This document shows positions 63,983 to 64,000 of a stretch of 64,000 nt of DNA, piece after piece. The first letter of the stretch is position 1. Every line of letters begins with the position of its first letter. The DNA is from Pseudomonas oligotrophica. GTDB taxonomy: Bacteria; Pseudomonadota; Gammaproteobacteria; Pseudomonadales; Pseudomonadaceae. The stretch spans positions 372,001-436,000 of the forward strand of contig NZ_JAKJRU010000002.1 in the NCBI RefSeq assembly GCF_021726475.1, read 5' to 3'. The notes beneath the pieces are model-generated. The model saw nothing but the letters and a program-made list of their open reading frames with translations. It searched no databases and was not told the origin of the DNA. Both the position numbers and the translations under genes were made by a program.

Positions 63983-64000
63983 CGCTCGCCGCGCTGCGCC

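Overview
The window is a high-GC stretch of chromosome from a member of the Pseudomonadaceae (Pseudomonas in the broad sense). The evidence is the gene order tsaE-amiB-mutL-miaA-hfq-hflX-hflK-hflC-hisZ-purA-(tRNA-Leu)-rnr-rlmB, then rpsF-rpsR-DUF2232-rplI-dnaB-alr, together with pilSR, gcbA/ctpL, bamD/rluD/pgeF/clpB, ampDE and many small Pseudomonas-type families (PP0621, DUF3094, DUF2333, DUF1631). I cannot name a species. About 55 protein genes and five tRNA genes are packed tightly, with many 1-13 bp overlaps. I see no insertion sequence, prophage, integrase, CRISPR array, rRNA operon or toxin-antitoxin pair.

Layout. 1-2.2 kb: the end of a YceK-type lipoprotein gene and a second, non-housekeeping FtsH protease. 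2.2-16.3 kb: queG, diverging from a long plus-strand housekeeping block (nnr, tsaE, amiB, mutL, miaA, hfq, hflX, hflKC, hisZ, purA) for tRNA modification, mismatch repair, RNA chaperoning, membrane proteolysis control and His/purine synthesis. 16.4-16.7 kb: two identical minus-strand tRNA-Leu(CAG) genes with promoter and terminator. 16.9-29.8 kb: rnr-rlmB, an inserted hybrid histidine kinase, the S6/S18/L9 ribosomal operon, dnaB, alr and a YgiQ radical-SAM protein. 29.8-39.1 kb: mostly minus-strand signalling and surface genes: a CtpL-like chemoreceptor, the GcbA-like diguanylate cyclase, a DUF2333 gene, PilR/PilS, a small zinc-ribbon protein and BamD. 39.3-44.1 kb: rluD-pgeF, clpB behind a heat-shock type promoter, and a tRNA Asn-Pro-Lys cluster. 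44.2-53.2 kb: NADH dehydrogenase II with DUF3094 and DUF1631 genes, nadC, a YhcB/ZapG protein, a hydrolase, trpS and zapE. 53.3-64 kb: a GlxA-type regulator, endonuclease V, ampDE, a chemoreceptor with a flagellar sigma-28 type promoter, tatD, an 80-residue unknown protein and ada, a RIO-type kinase, a histone-deacetylase-family hydrolase and tesB.

Most of the window is core genome. I found no convincing new multi-gene system. The items I rate highest are the extra FtsH, the hairpin-rich hflC-hisZ gap where a DUF2065 gene is expected, the hybrid kinase with a (GCT)9 tract inserted in a conserved ribosomal neighbourhood, the ada-unknown-tatD operon, and several well-formed promoters for alternative sigma factors.
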